NCBI GenBank assembly: GCA_021805985.1
Contig: JAJZDN010000018.1
Location: 1-64,000, forward strand
Origin: Planctomycetota bacterium
Lineage (GTDB): Bacteria > Planctomycetota > Phycisphaerae > WQYP01
DNA length: 64,000 nt
Direction of reading: 5' to 3'
The notes under the pieces were generated by a model. That model ran no database searches and had not been told where the DNA came from. It was given only the letters and a program-made list of their open reading frames with translations. Positions 1-9,046 of the stretch are shown here, piece by piece. Position numbers and translations under genes: made by a program. The stretch's first letter is position 1. Each line of letters begins with the position of its first letter.

Positions 1-159
1 TACCAAAACGCCGGCGGAAGCAGGCTTACAATTTCGCGCCGCCGAGTTACCCGCACCCCTGCTGCGCCTGGCTCCGACAGGCCGCTCCGCAGGGGTGGTG
101 GTAACGTCGGAAATGGTATCAGGAGGCCGCAGCGGTAAGGGGCCTGGACCGCTTGCGCA

Positions 160-1728
160 TTACCGATTCAGTTTCAGCAGGAGTGCCAGCAGCTTTTTGG
201 CGCGGGGGGTCAGGCGGGTGCGGTTGAATTTGTCGCCGGCGCGTTTAATTACTTCGGCCTGCGTGGGATAGGGATGAATGACAGAGCCGATTTTTCCCAA
301 TGATACGCCCGCGCACATGGCAACGGTAAGTTCTGAGATTATGTCACCGGCATGATTGGCCACCAGCGTGGCCCCAAGAATGCGGCCGGTCTTTTTTTGC
401 ACATGCACCTTGAGAAATCCCTCGGTTTGCGCATCCAAAACCGCACGGTCCACCTCCTCAAGGCCAACCATGATGGTTTCCATGGCGATGCCTTTGGCCT
501 CTGCCTCGGCGGGATACAGCCCGACATGCGCTATCTCGGGTTCCGTATACGTGCACCAGGGAATTGTCAGAGCACTAACTTTTTTTCTTCCAAAAAACAA
601 GGCGTTCTGTATGACAATTCGCGCCATGGCATCGGCGGTGTGGGTGAATTTACTGGGAAAGCAGATATCTCCGGCGGCAAATATTCGGCGATTGGTGGTG
701 CGCAGGTGATCATCCACATGGACCCCGGACCTTGCATCATACCGAACCCCGGCGGCCTCAAGATTCAGATGTTCTATATTAGGTGCCCGGCCAACAGCGA
801 TGAGTATTTCATCAAATGCCTGAATGGTGGAGCTATCCGAACCTTCAAGTGTCAGAAGTTTTTCGGAACCTTGCCGCGCTATATTCGTGATGCGGCAATC
901 GCGGTTGATCTGCACGCCGTCGTTAAGTAGTGCGCGTTCTATCACCGCAGCCGCATCGCGATCTTCGCGAACCAGCAATTGCTTTTGCTGTTCAAACAGC
1001 GTGACCTTGGAGCCAAAGCGGGCAAACGCCTGCGCCAGTTCACAGCCGATGGGTCCTGCTCCAATTACGGCCAGTCGGGGCGGCAGCGTCGTGAGCGAAA
1101 AGATGGTTTCGTTGGTCAGATAGCCGGCGTCCCGGATTCCCGGAATTGGAAGTTCAACCGCCCGGGCACCCGTGGCGATAACCGCTTTGGCAAAACGCAG
1201 TTGTTGGGTGCCCACATTAATGCCAGTGCCGCTGTTAAAGACGCCTTGGCCAAAAAACAGATCCACATTCAAGCCTTGAAATCGCCGGGCGGAATCGTGA
1301 TGGCTGATGCCCGCTCGCAATTTCCGCATGCGTTCCATGATGGCGGGAAAATCGGTGCTGATAGGGCCATTAAGCAAAACGCCATACGCTCCGCTACGTC
1401 GCACTTCCGCACATACGCGGGCCGCACGAATCAGCGCTTTGGATGGCACACACCCTACATTCAGGCAGTCACCGCCCATTAAATCTTTTTCAATCAGGGC
1501 GACGCTGGCCCCCAACCCCGCTGCCCCGGCAGCGGTTACCAGCCCTGCGGTGCCCGCACCAATTACCACCAGATCATAGCGCGGCTTGGGTTCCGGATTT
1601 TGCCAGTCCGACGGATGAACATTGGCCGCCAGTTCGCGGTTATGCTGATCAAAAGGTTTTAGAGCCGATATTAAGTCTGTTGCTGGGTTATCCACGCGGG
1701 CAGGTCCTTTCTCAGGGGCGGTTGGCAA
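160..1728 (-). CDS. Mercuric-reductase-like FAD/NAD(P) disulfide oxidoreductase
   Basis: A class I flavin disulfide oxidoreductase of 522 aa. The FAD-binding GAGTAG lies at residues 57-62, the redox cysteines C88 and C93 in GGDCLNVGCVPSK, the second nucleotide-binding GAGPIG at 223-228, and the C-terminal dimerisation domain carries HPYPTQAE from residue 485, which supplies the family's catalytic His-Glu. It lacks the N-terminal mercury-binding HMA domain and the C-terminal cysteine pair of true MerA, so Hg(II) reduction is not supported; the substrate is unknown. About 50 residues precede the FAD domain. It is the last gene of the - strand arsenosugar cluster, and its ATG overlaps the end of the preceding ORF by 17 nt, which suggests coupled translation. 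Flavoproteins of this type often neighbour arsM/arsS, which points to a role in organoarsenical redox chemistry (inference). Confidence 0.88.
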   Translation of the reverse strand: MPTAPEKGPARVDNPATDLISALKPFDQHNRELAANVHPSDWQNPEPKPRYDLVVIGAGTAGLVTAAGAAGLGASVALIEKDLMGGDCLNVGCVPSKALIRAARVCAEVRRSGAYGVLLNGPISTDFPAIMERMRKLRAGISHHDSARRFQGLNVDLFFGQGVFNSGTGINVGTQQLRFAKAVIATGARAVELPIPGIRDAGYLTNETIFSLTTLPPRLAVIGAGPIGCELAQAFARFGSKVTLFEQQKQLLVREDRDAAAVIERALLNDGVQINRDCRITNIARQGSEKLLTLEGSDSSTIQAFDEILIAVGRAPNIEHLNLEAAGVRYDARSGVHVDDHLRTTNRRIFAAGDICFPSKFTHTADAMARIVIQNALFFGRKKVSALTIPWCTYTEPEIAHVGLYPAEAEAKGIAMETIMVGLEEVDRAVLDAQTEGFLKVHVQKKTGRILGATLVANHAGDIISELTVAMCAGVSLGKIGSVIHPYPTQAEVIKRAGDKFNRTRLTPRAKKLLALLLKLNR

Positions 1729-3316
1729 GGCTGTCGAGCTTCCAACTGTAATTTTTAAAAGTCACCGAGGGTGGATTGCCGGCGGCTAAATCCGCAGCGA
1801 CACGCTTATTAAACTTGGCGACGAACTTTCGTACGGAACCTGCCGCCTGACTGAAATCACCGGAGTACCAGTCATACAACATTGTCAGATGCAGGGTTTT
1901 TCCATTCCTGGACAATCTGACCCAGCGGGGATTGTTGTTGACGAATTCCGCCTGACTTTGAAGTTGGGCATTGATTCTTGCCGCTTCATAAGCTTTCTGG
2001 CGTAAGGGAGGACAGCCGATGGACGCACAATTGATGGCAAAGTGAACCCGCGGATCGGCAAAATCGCTGCGAAGCATCAGTTCAATCTGGTTCAGGCTGT
2101 AACGTTTTCCGCCGATGTCCCAATGCACATAATCCCAGCGCTTGGCTGCTGGAATATCACGAATAGACTGGATATTCGGGTAGTGATTTAGAATCAGCCG
2201 CAGTGTGAAGGCGTTATACGCATTGATCAAGAGCGCCAGTTTATTATTCCGCCCCAGGCTATTGAACGGGGCTTTTGCAAGTTGGGCGATATAGGCGTTA
2301 AGGTTTGCGGGATTGGCCGCCAGAGAGGGGTAATCAACCCAGCCGCCGGTGTGCACATATTTGGATACAACCTGGGTAAACATGGCATTGCTGAACTGTG
2401 GACCGGCGGGATTGGACTTAAATTTGTTGGCCAATTTGACTGGCGGCGGCCCGAAAATCCCCGCCAGCGGACCGCGGTTAATCCAGGTACAGGCAGTTAA
2501 ACCCAGCATCACAATTGCCAATCCTGCCAGTATCACCGGACGCCGCGAACGCGTGGCAACTGCTGAGGAACCGTTTTCCAGTGGCTTATTCATTTCGATC
2601 ACTCCTGATTCTGCAGCCAAAGCGCGGCTGGCCAATTTTGTTATATAAACACTTACCGCAACAATCAGCAGCAAGCCCACGCCAATAAGCACCCAATGCA
2701 GCAAACCGTTGTCCTTCACCCCGCCCGCGCCTGCCGCCTGACTGGCCGCATACCCCAGATACACATACAAAAGCGTTCCCGGTAGCATACACAGCCAGCT
2801 CACCAATACATACGGTAAAAAGCGGATAGCGGTTAATCCGAAGAAATAATTGCTTAAATTAAATGGCACCACCGGCGAGAGCCGCAGCAGGGCGACAATT
2901 TTCCATCCATTTTTACCAATTGCCCGATCAATGGCGGCAAATTTTGGCGTTTTCGCCGTAGTCTTTTCCACCGCCGATCTAAACACCCACCGCCCCAGTA
3001 AGTACGCCGCCGCAGCGCCCAGCGTGGCACCGACGGAAACGATCATCGTGCCCCACCACGGCCCATACAGCACACCGGCCAGAAGTGTCAGGGCAGAACC
3101 CGGAATCAACAGAACTGTGGCGACAATGTAAATAACAATATACGCTGCAATTCCCAGCGCCCCCTGGCCGGCCAGCCAACTCTGCAGACGGGCAAGTCCC
3201 ACGCCTATGGGAATAACACGAAATATGACGATCAGACACGCGATAATAATCAGCAGCGAGATAACCTCAAGGCCGCGTGTCAGCTTCTCTGATGAGGGGG
3301 AAGTTTGGTCATTCAT
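1712..3316 (-). CDS. TVP38/TMEM64 membrane protein fused to DUF547 lipoprotein
   Basis: A single 534-aa open frame with two modules. Residues 1-240 are a polytopic TVP38/TMEM64 (DedA-like) domain with the family's GxxxG-rich core and FNLSNYFFG loop. From Met242 a new protein appears to begin: a basic n-region, a hydrophobic stretch ending in the lipobox GLTAC (C276), then a DUF547 domain to the end (LLINAYNAFTLR, HFAINCASIGCPPL). The internal ATG at 2593 has AGGAG 8 nt upstream, so a separate DUF547 lipoprotein could be made from within the ORF. In related arsenosugar clusters TVP38 and DUF547 are usually described as neighbouring genes, so this is either a true fusion or two genes whose separating stop is absent. 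The role in arsenic metabolism is inferred from context only. Confidence 0.85.
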   Translation of the reverse strand: MNDQTSPSSEKLTRGLEVISLLIIIACLIVIFRVIPIGVGLARLQSWLAGQGALGIAAYIVIYIVATVLLIPGSALTLLAGVLYGPWWGTMIVSVGATLGAAAAYLLGRWVFRSAVEKTTAKTPKFAAIDRAIGKNGWKIVALLRLSPVVPFNLSNYFFGLTAIRFLPYVLVSWLCMLPGTLLYVYLGYAASQAAGAGGVKDNGLLHWVLIGVGLLLIVAVSVYITKLASRALAAESGVIEMNKPLENGSSAVATRSRRPVILAGLAIVMLGLTACTWINRGPLAGIFGPPPVKLANKFKSNPAGPQFSNAMFTQVVSKYVHTGGWVDYPSLAANPANLNAYIAQLAKAPFNSLGRNNKLALLINAYNAFTLRLILNHYPNIQSIRDIPAAKRWDYVHWDIGGKRYSLNQIELMLRSDFADPRVHFAINCASIGCPPLRQKAYEAARINAQLQSQAEFVNNNPRWVRLSRNGKTLHLTMLYDWYSGDFSQAAGSVRKFVAKFNKRVAADLAAGNPPSVTFKNYSWKLDSLANRP

Positions 3317-3451
3317 ATGCGTTGCTCATTATTCTTAAACCGTCTTGCAATCACTTAGGTTTAGTCGCCTGCACAAAGAATATCTTACATCCCGCGTCCA
3401 TTATATGCAGGGCGGCATGCCCAGCACCGAGTTATCCTGTTTACCCCGGAA

Positions 3452-3594
3452 GGCGGTCCGAGTAATTGTCGGGTTGCGAGAGCGTGATTTTTGGCCGCTT
3501 GAGGGTGCATCGCGTCATTGAGCACCGTGGTGATAACCCGGTGGTCGGTTCGCGGCACTGGATCAGCCATCGGATTATCATCCGGTGCTCTACC
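3452..3594. repeat. Interspersed palindromic repeat, copy A
   Basis: About 140 bp that closely match the sequence at 45388-45528: both contain GTCCGAGTAAT, GCGTGATTTTTGGC, and a hairpin unit. The hairpin arms are GAGCACCGTGGTGATAACCC...GGT (3520-3545) and its near-complement ending in CATCCGGTGCTC (3567-3590). It fills most of the 338-bp gap between arsS and the TVP38/DUF547 gene. No transposase is nearby. The - strand frames across it are open but look like shadows of the palindrome. Confidence 0.75.
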
Positions 3595-3654
3595 CACCAC
3601 GGGCGCAAGGGTTGTGATCGCAATTCAGGCAACAAAATTCTGGTCCTGACGCCT

Positions 3655-4674
3655 TTACGCCGTTGCGCCCTGCACGTTTTGACCGGCTTGGGCGTCGCCG
3701 GCCACCAGGCTGCCGCCACAGGATGATCCGGCGCCAGCGGTGCAGCCGAAGCAATGGGCACCGGTGGCGATTTGGCGCGTTAGAAAAGCGGCGGGATCAA
3801 AATCACGGATATGGCCTGCGTTGGCTGGCAATTTCAGGGCGTAGTTGAAATCACAATCGTAAAGGGTGCCGTCCCAGCCCACATGCAACTGATGGCGGCA
3901 CATAAGTTCATTGAGTGTGGAAGCATTAAAAGTGCGTTCCAGCAGGTCCTGATATTTTTCGGCGTAACCCTGACGCTGTAAATCATGCTGAAAGCGCCCT
4001 ATGGGCAGGTTGGTAATGGTGTAAAGCTTCGTAAAGCGTATGCCGAAATGCGTGCCAAGCTCCTTGCGGTACGCCGCCTCCAGGGCTGATTGCTCTGGCG
4101 GCAGAGAGGGGCCGCCGGGGTTATACACCAGATCCAGTGCCAGATCATCGCGCGATCCATATCCCAGGGCATTGAGGCGCTGAATAATCGCCACGCTTTC
4201 CTGGTAAACATGTTTGCCCCGCTGCCGATCAACATTGGTTTCCAGATAACAGGGCAGAGATGCCACCAGATGCACACGACGATGCGCATAAAATTCAGGT
4301 AAATCGGTAAAGCCCTCTTCCAGCATGATGGTCAGATTGGTGCGAACCATCACGTCGAACCCCTGCGCGATCGCGGAATCGACAAATCGCCGAAAATTCG
4401 GGTTCATTTCCGGCGCTCCACCGGTTATATCAATGGTTGCGGCGTGGGCTTTTATCGCAGCCTTGAGCACCAGTTCCATGGTTTCCCAGGTCATTTCCTC
4501 AGTGCGCTTAGGAGAGGATTCAACATGGCAATGATGGCAAGCCAGATTGCATTTTAAGCCCACGTTCACCTGCACCGTGCGGATACTTAACCCCGTAAAT
4601 TCCCCTGCACCCGCAGCGCGCAGGCGCTGGTCGAAGTGATTTTCCGGAGGTGTGTTGAGAATCGACAAATTCAT
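3655..4674 (-). CDS. arsS: Arsenosugar biosynthesis radical SAM protein ArsS
   Basis: A radical SAM enzyme of 339 aa. The CxxxCxxC cluster motif is C42-C46-C49 in CNLACHHCH; the C-terminal DUF3641/SPASM-like part has GCTAGAGSSCGG near residues 309-320, as in the ArsS family. ArsS is proposed to attach a 5'-deoxyadenosyl group to dimethylarsenic, the step leading to arsenosugars. The start ATG has AAAGGAT upstream. arsM ends 58 nt upstream on the same strand, the arrangement typical of arsenosugar operons. Length and motifs are complete. Confidence 0.93.
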   Translation of the reverse strand: MNLSILNTPPENHFDQRLRAAGAGEFTGLSIRTVQVNVGLKCNLACHHCHVESSPKRTEEMTWETMELVLKAAIKAHAATIDITGGAPEMNPNFRRFVDSAIAQGFDVMVRTNLTIMLEEGFTDLPEFYAHRRVHLVASLPCYLETNVDRQRGKHVYQESVAIIQRLNALGYGSRDDLALDLVYNPGGPSLPPEQSALEAAYRKELGTHFGIRFTKLYTITNLPIGRFQHDLQRQGYAEKYQDLLERTFNASTLNELMCRHQLHVGWDGTLYDCDFNYALKLPANAGHIRDFDPAAFLTRQIATGAHCFGCTAGAGSSCGGSLVAGDAQAGQNVQGATA

Positions 4675-4732
4675 GGAATAATCCTTTCCAGCGGTTCGCC
4701 GCGTTGGAGCAATGGCAACAGCAGTTCACGCA

Positions 4733-5899
4733 TCAGCAGCAGCCATCGGTGGTGCATGAAGACGAGACGTCGGTTGTGGCGTTGTAATCCAGGCCTTTAG
4801 TCTGCCGCGGATTGCGAATCGCAGCGCCTTTGCACCCAAAAGGCAGTGCATCGGCCACTGGAACTTCCTGCCGGGGTTGAATACCAAATATGTCTCTGGC
4901 ATACGGCCCATCTGAATTTGTCATGATGCGGAATGTCTTGTCACAAACCGCCATGCGTTTGGCTCGGACAAACACGTGTCCGTCATCATCCACCACCTGC
5001 TTCCAGGGTCCAGCGTAAATCAGGGCCTGATTGCGTTCCAGGCATGGCCCCTGCTTACCCTTGTGGGCTACCACAGTAACGCTGCGAAATTCAATGCCAT
5101 TGACGGTCCGCCAGGGAACCGAATCCCGTTTGGCCAATTGAATTCCAAAGAATCCGGCCCGCTCAAAAGCTTCCACGAAAGCATCCTCACGCCAGGCCCC
5201 GCTGATGCACCCCGACCATAACTGCGGATCATTCTGCAGGTCTTCCGGGACATCCTCATCACTGACAATATCGCTGATGGCAACACGCCCGCCCATTCGC
5301 AAAACCCGGAACATTTCCGCAAACAACCGCGCCTTGTCTCCGGGTCGAACCAGATTCAGCACACAGTTGGAGACAATTACATCCACCGATTCATCCGCCA
5401 CCAGCGGCTGTTGCCGGCGCTGTATTTCCTGATGCGCCTGCAAAGCCTGCAATTCCGCGATCCCGGTCACAGGATTTTTGCGCAAAAAAGTTTCGGTATC
5501 AGCAAGATCCAATTGCAAATCCTGAATCATGCCCTTGCGAAACTCGATATTGTCATACCCCATGGCTTGGGCCACGGCAGCCTTATTCCCCCCGGCCAGC
5601 GCCAGCATATCATCATTCATATCGACGCCGATAACCCGTCCCTGCGCCCCCACCACCTGCGCTGCTATAAAGCAAATCTTGCCGCCGCCGGAGCCTAAGT
5701 CAAGGACGGTATCACCTGAGCGGAGAAATTGTGAGGGATCACCGCAACCGTAATCGCGGTCCAGAACTTCCTGGGGAATTATCTTCAGATATTTTGGATC
5801 ATAGGACACAGGGCAGCAAAGGCTTTCCTGTCTTTCCAGTGCCGCCTGGGAATACGTGCGTTTCACTGACTGCTCGACACTGGGGATGGTAACGGACAT
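4733..5899 (-). CDS. arsM: Arsenite methyltransferase ArsM (arsenosugar type)
   Basis: An S-adenosylmethionine-dependent As(III) methyltransferase of 388 aa. The SAM site is LDLGSGGG (66-73) with the acidic GVDMND loop near 91-96. The conserved arsenic-binding cysteines can be placed: C28/C29 in SLCCPVSYD, C179 in SNCVLNL and C231 in SGCISGAW. A C-terminal extension beyond the methyltransferase fold ends in a cysteine-rich tail (SSSCTTDGCC), as in ArsM proteins paired with ArsS. It methylates arsenite in the cytoplasm to mono- and dimethylarsenic, the substrate for the neighbouring ArsS. The MFS gene ends about 30 nt upstream, so it is likely cotranscribed. Confidence 0.93.
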   Translation of the reverse strand: MSVTIPSVEQSVKRTYSQAALERQESLCCPVSYDPKYLKIIPQEVLDRDYGCGDPSQFLRSGDTVLDLGSGGGKICFIAAQVVGAQGRVIGVDMNDDMLALAGGNKAAVAQAMGYDNIEFRKGMIQDLQLDLADTETFLRKNPVTGIAELQALQAHQEIQRRQQPLVADESVDVIVSNCVLNLVRPGDKARLFAEMFRVLRMGGRVAISDIVSDEDVPEDLQNDPQLWSGCISGAWREDAFVEAFERAGFFGIQLAKRDSVPWRTVNGIEFRSVTVVAHKGKQGPCLERNQALIYAGPWKQVVDDDGHVFVRAKRMAVCDKTFRIMTNSDGPYARDIFGIQPRQEVPVADALPFGCKGAAIRNPRQTKGLDYNATTDVSSSCTTDGCC

Positions 5900-5931
5900 A
5901 AACTCAACTCCTTGATTAACTGCAGTACTCT

Positions 5932-7194
5932 TCAGTGCTTAAGGTCACAGCGCGCTGTTTCCGGCAAATAGATGCCTGTGATTATAGCAGCAATGACGCT
6001 GGCAATGGCAACTACTGCAAAAGCTGCTCCCAGACCGGCTTTAGCGTCAATAACCGGGAGAAAAAACGCCCCCGAGGCAGCCCCGATGCGGGAAAAGGCT
6101 GTAGCACTGCCCTGTCCGGAGGCCCGCAGTCGCGTGGGGAAAACTTCTGCTGCGACAATCCAAGTGGTGGTATTGGGACCCGCATTGATAAAAATCTGGA
6201 TACCGGCAAACATCGCCAGGAGCGCAAATTTGTTGATCCCCGCACCCGCGACGGCCAAAATTGTAAATAGTACCGCCATGCCGATAAAGCCGATGATCTG
6301 AAGCTGCCTTCGACCAAATCGGTCAATGGTATAGTACGCGATCGCAAAGCCCAGCAAGGTAAATATCGACAATCCACAGGTGCTCAAAACCACGGCGTTG
6401 GAACCGCCGATGTGCAGTTGCAGAAGCACGGTCGGGATCAGAAGACCAATCCCATAAACCGGCAGATCCATCAGGAACCAGGGCAGCAGCGCCGCCAAGG
6501 TAGTACTGCGGTAACCGCGACTCAAGAGGGTCCTGAAGGGCAGTGGCTCCAGCGACTGCGAACTTTTCCAACAATGAGATTCCGGCAGGCAGCGGGTGCG
6601 AATGACTACCAAGGCAATAATCGCGGGTATGGCACCGGATGCCAGCATGAGCCGCCATCCGAGTGTCGGCGATACCATCGACAACAGGGTCCAACCCACC
6701 AGGCCGCAGGCTAATGCGCCAAAGCCCCATCCACAAAATGCCAGCGTCATTCGCGCACCGCGATCATGACTGGAACTGACATCAGCTACATAGGTTGAAC
6801 CAATTGGATAGCCAGCGCCAATGCCAATGCCCATCAGCAATCGCATGATAATTAATTCCGGCGCATTGCCGGCAAAGCTGGATAACAGGGCAAAAGCCGC
6901 AATCATACACATATTTAAGATCATCACAGGGCGGCGGCCCATAATGTCGGCTAACCGTCCCAGCGTTGCACCCCCAATTAACATGCCCAGAAAGGTAGCC
7001 GCCAATACCAGCCCCACCGCTATAGACCCAAGCTGGAACGCCGGCTTAATTTCAATCAGGGCAATGGCGACCATAAAATTGTTGTAACCGGATAAAAACA
7101 GTCCGAGGAATGCGATAAGCATAATTGAGCTAACATCGCACCCCGGCCCGGAGCCTGTTGCGCATGATTGATCTTTAGATTGTTCCGATGCCAT
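5932..7194 (-). CDS. MFS transporter in arsenosugar cluster
   Basis: A major facilitator superfamily permease with about 12 membrane segments. The loop 2-3 signature GRLADIMGRRPV and the later DRFGRRQ are clear. The start is set at the ATG at 7194 (MASEQSKDQ) because AAGGGGT lies 8 nt upstream; an in-frame ATG at 7257 would add 21 residues and has no clear site. With this start it is 420 aa. Its position between the anti-sigma gene and arsM suggests import or export of an arsenic compound or an arsenosugar precursor, but the sequence does not name the substrate. It does not look like ArsJ or ACR3. Confidence 0.88.
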   Translation of the reverse strand: MASEQSKDQSCATGSGPGCDVSSIMLIAFLGLFLSGYNNFMVAIALIEIKPAFQLGSIAVGLVLAATFLGMLIGGATLGRLADIMGRRPVMILNMCMIAAFALLSSFAGNAPELIIMRLLMGIGIGAGYPIGSTYVADVSSSHDRGARMTLAFCGWGFGALACGLVGWTLLSMVSPTLGWRLMLASGAIPAIIALVVIRTRCLPESHCWKSSQSLEPLPFRTLLSRGYRSTTLAALLPWFLMDLPVYGIGLLIPTVLLQLHIGGSNAVVLSTCGLSIFTLLGFAIAYYTIDRFGRRQLQIIGFIGMAVLFTILAVAGAGINKFALLAMFAGIQIFINAGPNTTTWIVAAEVFPTRLRASGQGSATAFSRIGAASGAFFLPVIDAKAGLGAAFAVVAIASVIAAIITGIYLPETARCDLKH

Positions 7195-7710
7195 TAAGAT
7201 TACCCCTTGTTCATATTCCAGGACGTTTAACTTCTCACTTATTTTGTCACTGTTCATTACGGAAAATTAGCGGAACCCGGATGCAAACATCGCATCTACG
7301 CAGGATATTTATCGAGTGTGCGCACCAAGTAATCAGCCGCTCAAATCTCGCTGAAGTCTCGCTTATAGTCCGTCAGGCCGACTGCTTTGATGACACACAG
7401 CATCCATACCGTTAAATTGGTCTGGACACCGCTGTGAATCTTACACATCACCCTGACGCATTATAACATTCCGGGGCAAAAATTCAGGAAACAATATTTT
7501 GGCAGGAGCTAAGGCCCCCAGAAATACAGGACACGGATAACGTAAATGAAAGGTTTTACCCCCCCAAGCGCAGCCGGTGGGCATACGGAGCCGTAAGATT
7601 GCAGCGTGACGGTTCTGGCGGTGTGCAACCATGCTACGGCTATAAACAAACGCCAGCTACAGGCAACGGCCAAGGCCCATCGCAGAACAAAAGAGCTGTA
7701 CCACTGATCG
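7195..7710. other. Intergenic region, no gene seen
   Basis: A 516-bp gap between the anti-sigma gene and the MFS transporter within the arsenosugar cluster. No coding frame here looks protein-like (a 63-codon - strand frame at 7441-7632 has no family features). It is the natural place for the promoter recognised by the ECF sigma factor encoded just upstream, but I cannot point to a specific element. Confidence 0.5.
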
Positions 7711-7977
7711 TCAGCGAATCAACTTTTTGAGCCTTTTACGAGCCTCGGGCGAAAGCGCGTCATTTTCTGAGGTTTTGGTGCCGGCATTGAGGAAGGCCAA
7801 TTGGCGGGCGGCCTTGTCCATCAAAGCAAATTGCCGATCCATCAATCTGCAGCCCGCGCAAATAATAAGATGCACCGCAAGGGTTGCGCGATCCCAGTGG
7901 CTTAACTGCCCGTCGCGCCGGCGGCAGGACATTTCCGCAGCCGCCCGGCAATTCAATATTTTTGGAAGTTTTAACAT
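7711..7977 (-). CDS. Zinc-finger anti-sigma factor
   Basis: A small protein of 88 aa. It carries the HxxxCxxC motif of zinc-dependent anti-sigma domains (zf-HC2/ZAS) as H36-L-I-I-C-A-G-C43, with an upstream cysteine in MSCRRRDG. No transmembrane helix follows, so this is a soluble anti-sigma factor. It starts 3 nt after the stop of the ECF sigma gene, the normal order for a sigma/anti-sigma pair, and presumably holds that sigma inactive until a signal, perhaps arsenic or redox stress acting on the zinc thiols (inference). Confidence 0.82.
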   Translation of the reverse strand: MLKLPKILNCRAAAEMSCRRRDGQLSHWDRATLAVHLIICAGCRLMDRQFALMDKAARQLAFLNAGTKTSENDALSPEARKRLKKLIR

Positions 7978-7980
7978 CGG

Positions 7981-8628
7981 TTAATCCTTCACCGCGCCTA
8001 CCTGCCCGATACCTTTTTTTTCCAGGCAATCCCGCAACCGCAGACGCGCACGATGTAGCAACACGTAGAGGTTCGTCGAACTGACGCTTAACGTCTTACA
8101 CACCACGTCAGAATTCTGTTCATCCATAACGCTTAAAACAAATGCCTTCCGCTGTGCTTCCGGCAGCGCCTCCATGCAGCGCTGCAGCATTGGCAATACC
8201 TCTGATTCCATGGCCGAATCTTCCGGATTTACATGCCAGCGGCGCGGAAATTTTTTCCACTTTCCGAAACGCGAAAACATCCCGTCCACTACTTGATCGT
8301 CGGGAAGCGTGTCCGCTGCATCACGCTCCTGCCGGCGGAAATGGTCTGTAATTTTGTGTTTTAAGATACCTACCAGCCAGGTGGAGAATTCACACTGGCC
8401 TTTGAAGTTCTCTTTTCCCTTCAAGGCGGCAAGAAATGTTTCCTGCACCAACTCTTCGCAATTGGCCCGGTCCGCCACGCGCAATCTCGCATAGCGGAAG
8501 AGCAGATCGCCATACTGATCCACCCACAATTCCGCCGAGGGACATTTATCCGCCCGCCGCTGATCCAATTGTGTTGCCTCGCCAATACCCAAAGGTTGCT
8601 CCAAAATACGGCCGGTGATTCTATTCAT
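7981..8628 (-). CDS. ECF RNA polymerase sigma factor
   Basis: A 215-aa sigma-70 family factor. Region 2 spans about residues 34-103 (CEELVQETFLAAL, STWLVGILKHKITDHFRR) and region 4 about 145-205 (ALPEAQRKAFVLSVMDE, VLLHRARLRLRDCL); between them lies a longer linker than usual. Its ATG overlaps the TGA of the upstream lipoprotein frame (TGATG), and the anti-sigma gene follows 3 nt after its stop. The context suggests that it drives the arsenosugar genes downstream. Confidence 0.92.
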   Translation of the reverse strand: MNRITGRILEQPLGIGEATQLDQRRADKCPSAELWVDQYGDLLFRYARLRVADRANCEELVQETFLAALKGKENFKGQCEFSTWLVGILKHKITDHFRRQERDAADTLPDDQVVDGMFSRFGKWKKFPRRWHVNPEDSAMESEVLPMLQRCMEALPEAQRKAFVLSVMDEQNSDVVCKTLSVSSTNLYVLLHRARLRLRDCLEKKGIGQVGAVKD

Positions 8629-8988
8629 CAGGCGAGCTTTCGCAGCGAATTATAATACTCCGATTTGCCATGCCCATCAATAATTTGTCCGCCGGGGGCC
8701 AGAGTATTTTGCTTAATTGCCCGCATTTCCAGTGTTGGCTCGCAATTCGCAGTACTGTTTTCGAAACCCACCCCCCACCTCCCGATAGTACGATGGTATC
8801 GCGGAGCCGGCCGGCGGTGCGGCAATCGTTTCTCCGGTTCCCACGTGTCCACGGTCTAACCGCAGAAGGGATGAAGTCGGCGCACTGCGTTGAGATGCCT
8901 GGCTGCATCCCATAGAAAACATAATCAACAACAATGCCAGAAAAAATGATCGCCTGTCAAAACCCTTTATTGCCTGCTTCTGGTTCAC
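8628..8988 (-). pseudogene. Small lipoprotein gene, frameshifted at a G run
   Basis: The frame starting with GTG at 8988 encodes a lipoprotein signal (basic start, hydrophobic core, lipobox MFSMGC), then runs out of frame shortly after a tract of six G at about 8772-8777 (- strand) and stops at 8713. Removing one G joins it to another frame that continues as GVGFENSTANCEPTLEMR to YYNSLRKLA and ends in a TGA overlapping the sigma start as TGATG. The joined product would be about 119 aa. The tight stop/start overlap argues that the C-terminal frame is, or recently was, real. It may be a sequencing error, a phase-variable tract or a recent mutation. The function is unknown. Confidence 0.6.
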
Positions 8989-9046
8989 GCGAGACAGAAC
9001 TTGGCCGATTGTTCAAGCATGGTCTACAGAGCTTATAATAGAACAA

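Noticed and set aside
160-1728. Naming the flavoprotein merA, with mercury resistance
   Set aside because: No HMA domain, no C-terminal cysteine pair and no mer genes; the context is arsenic.
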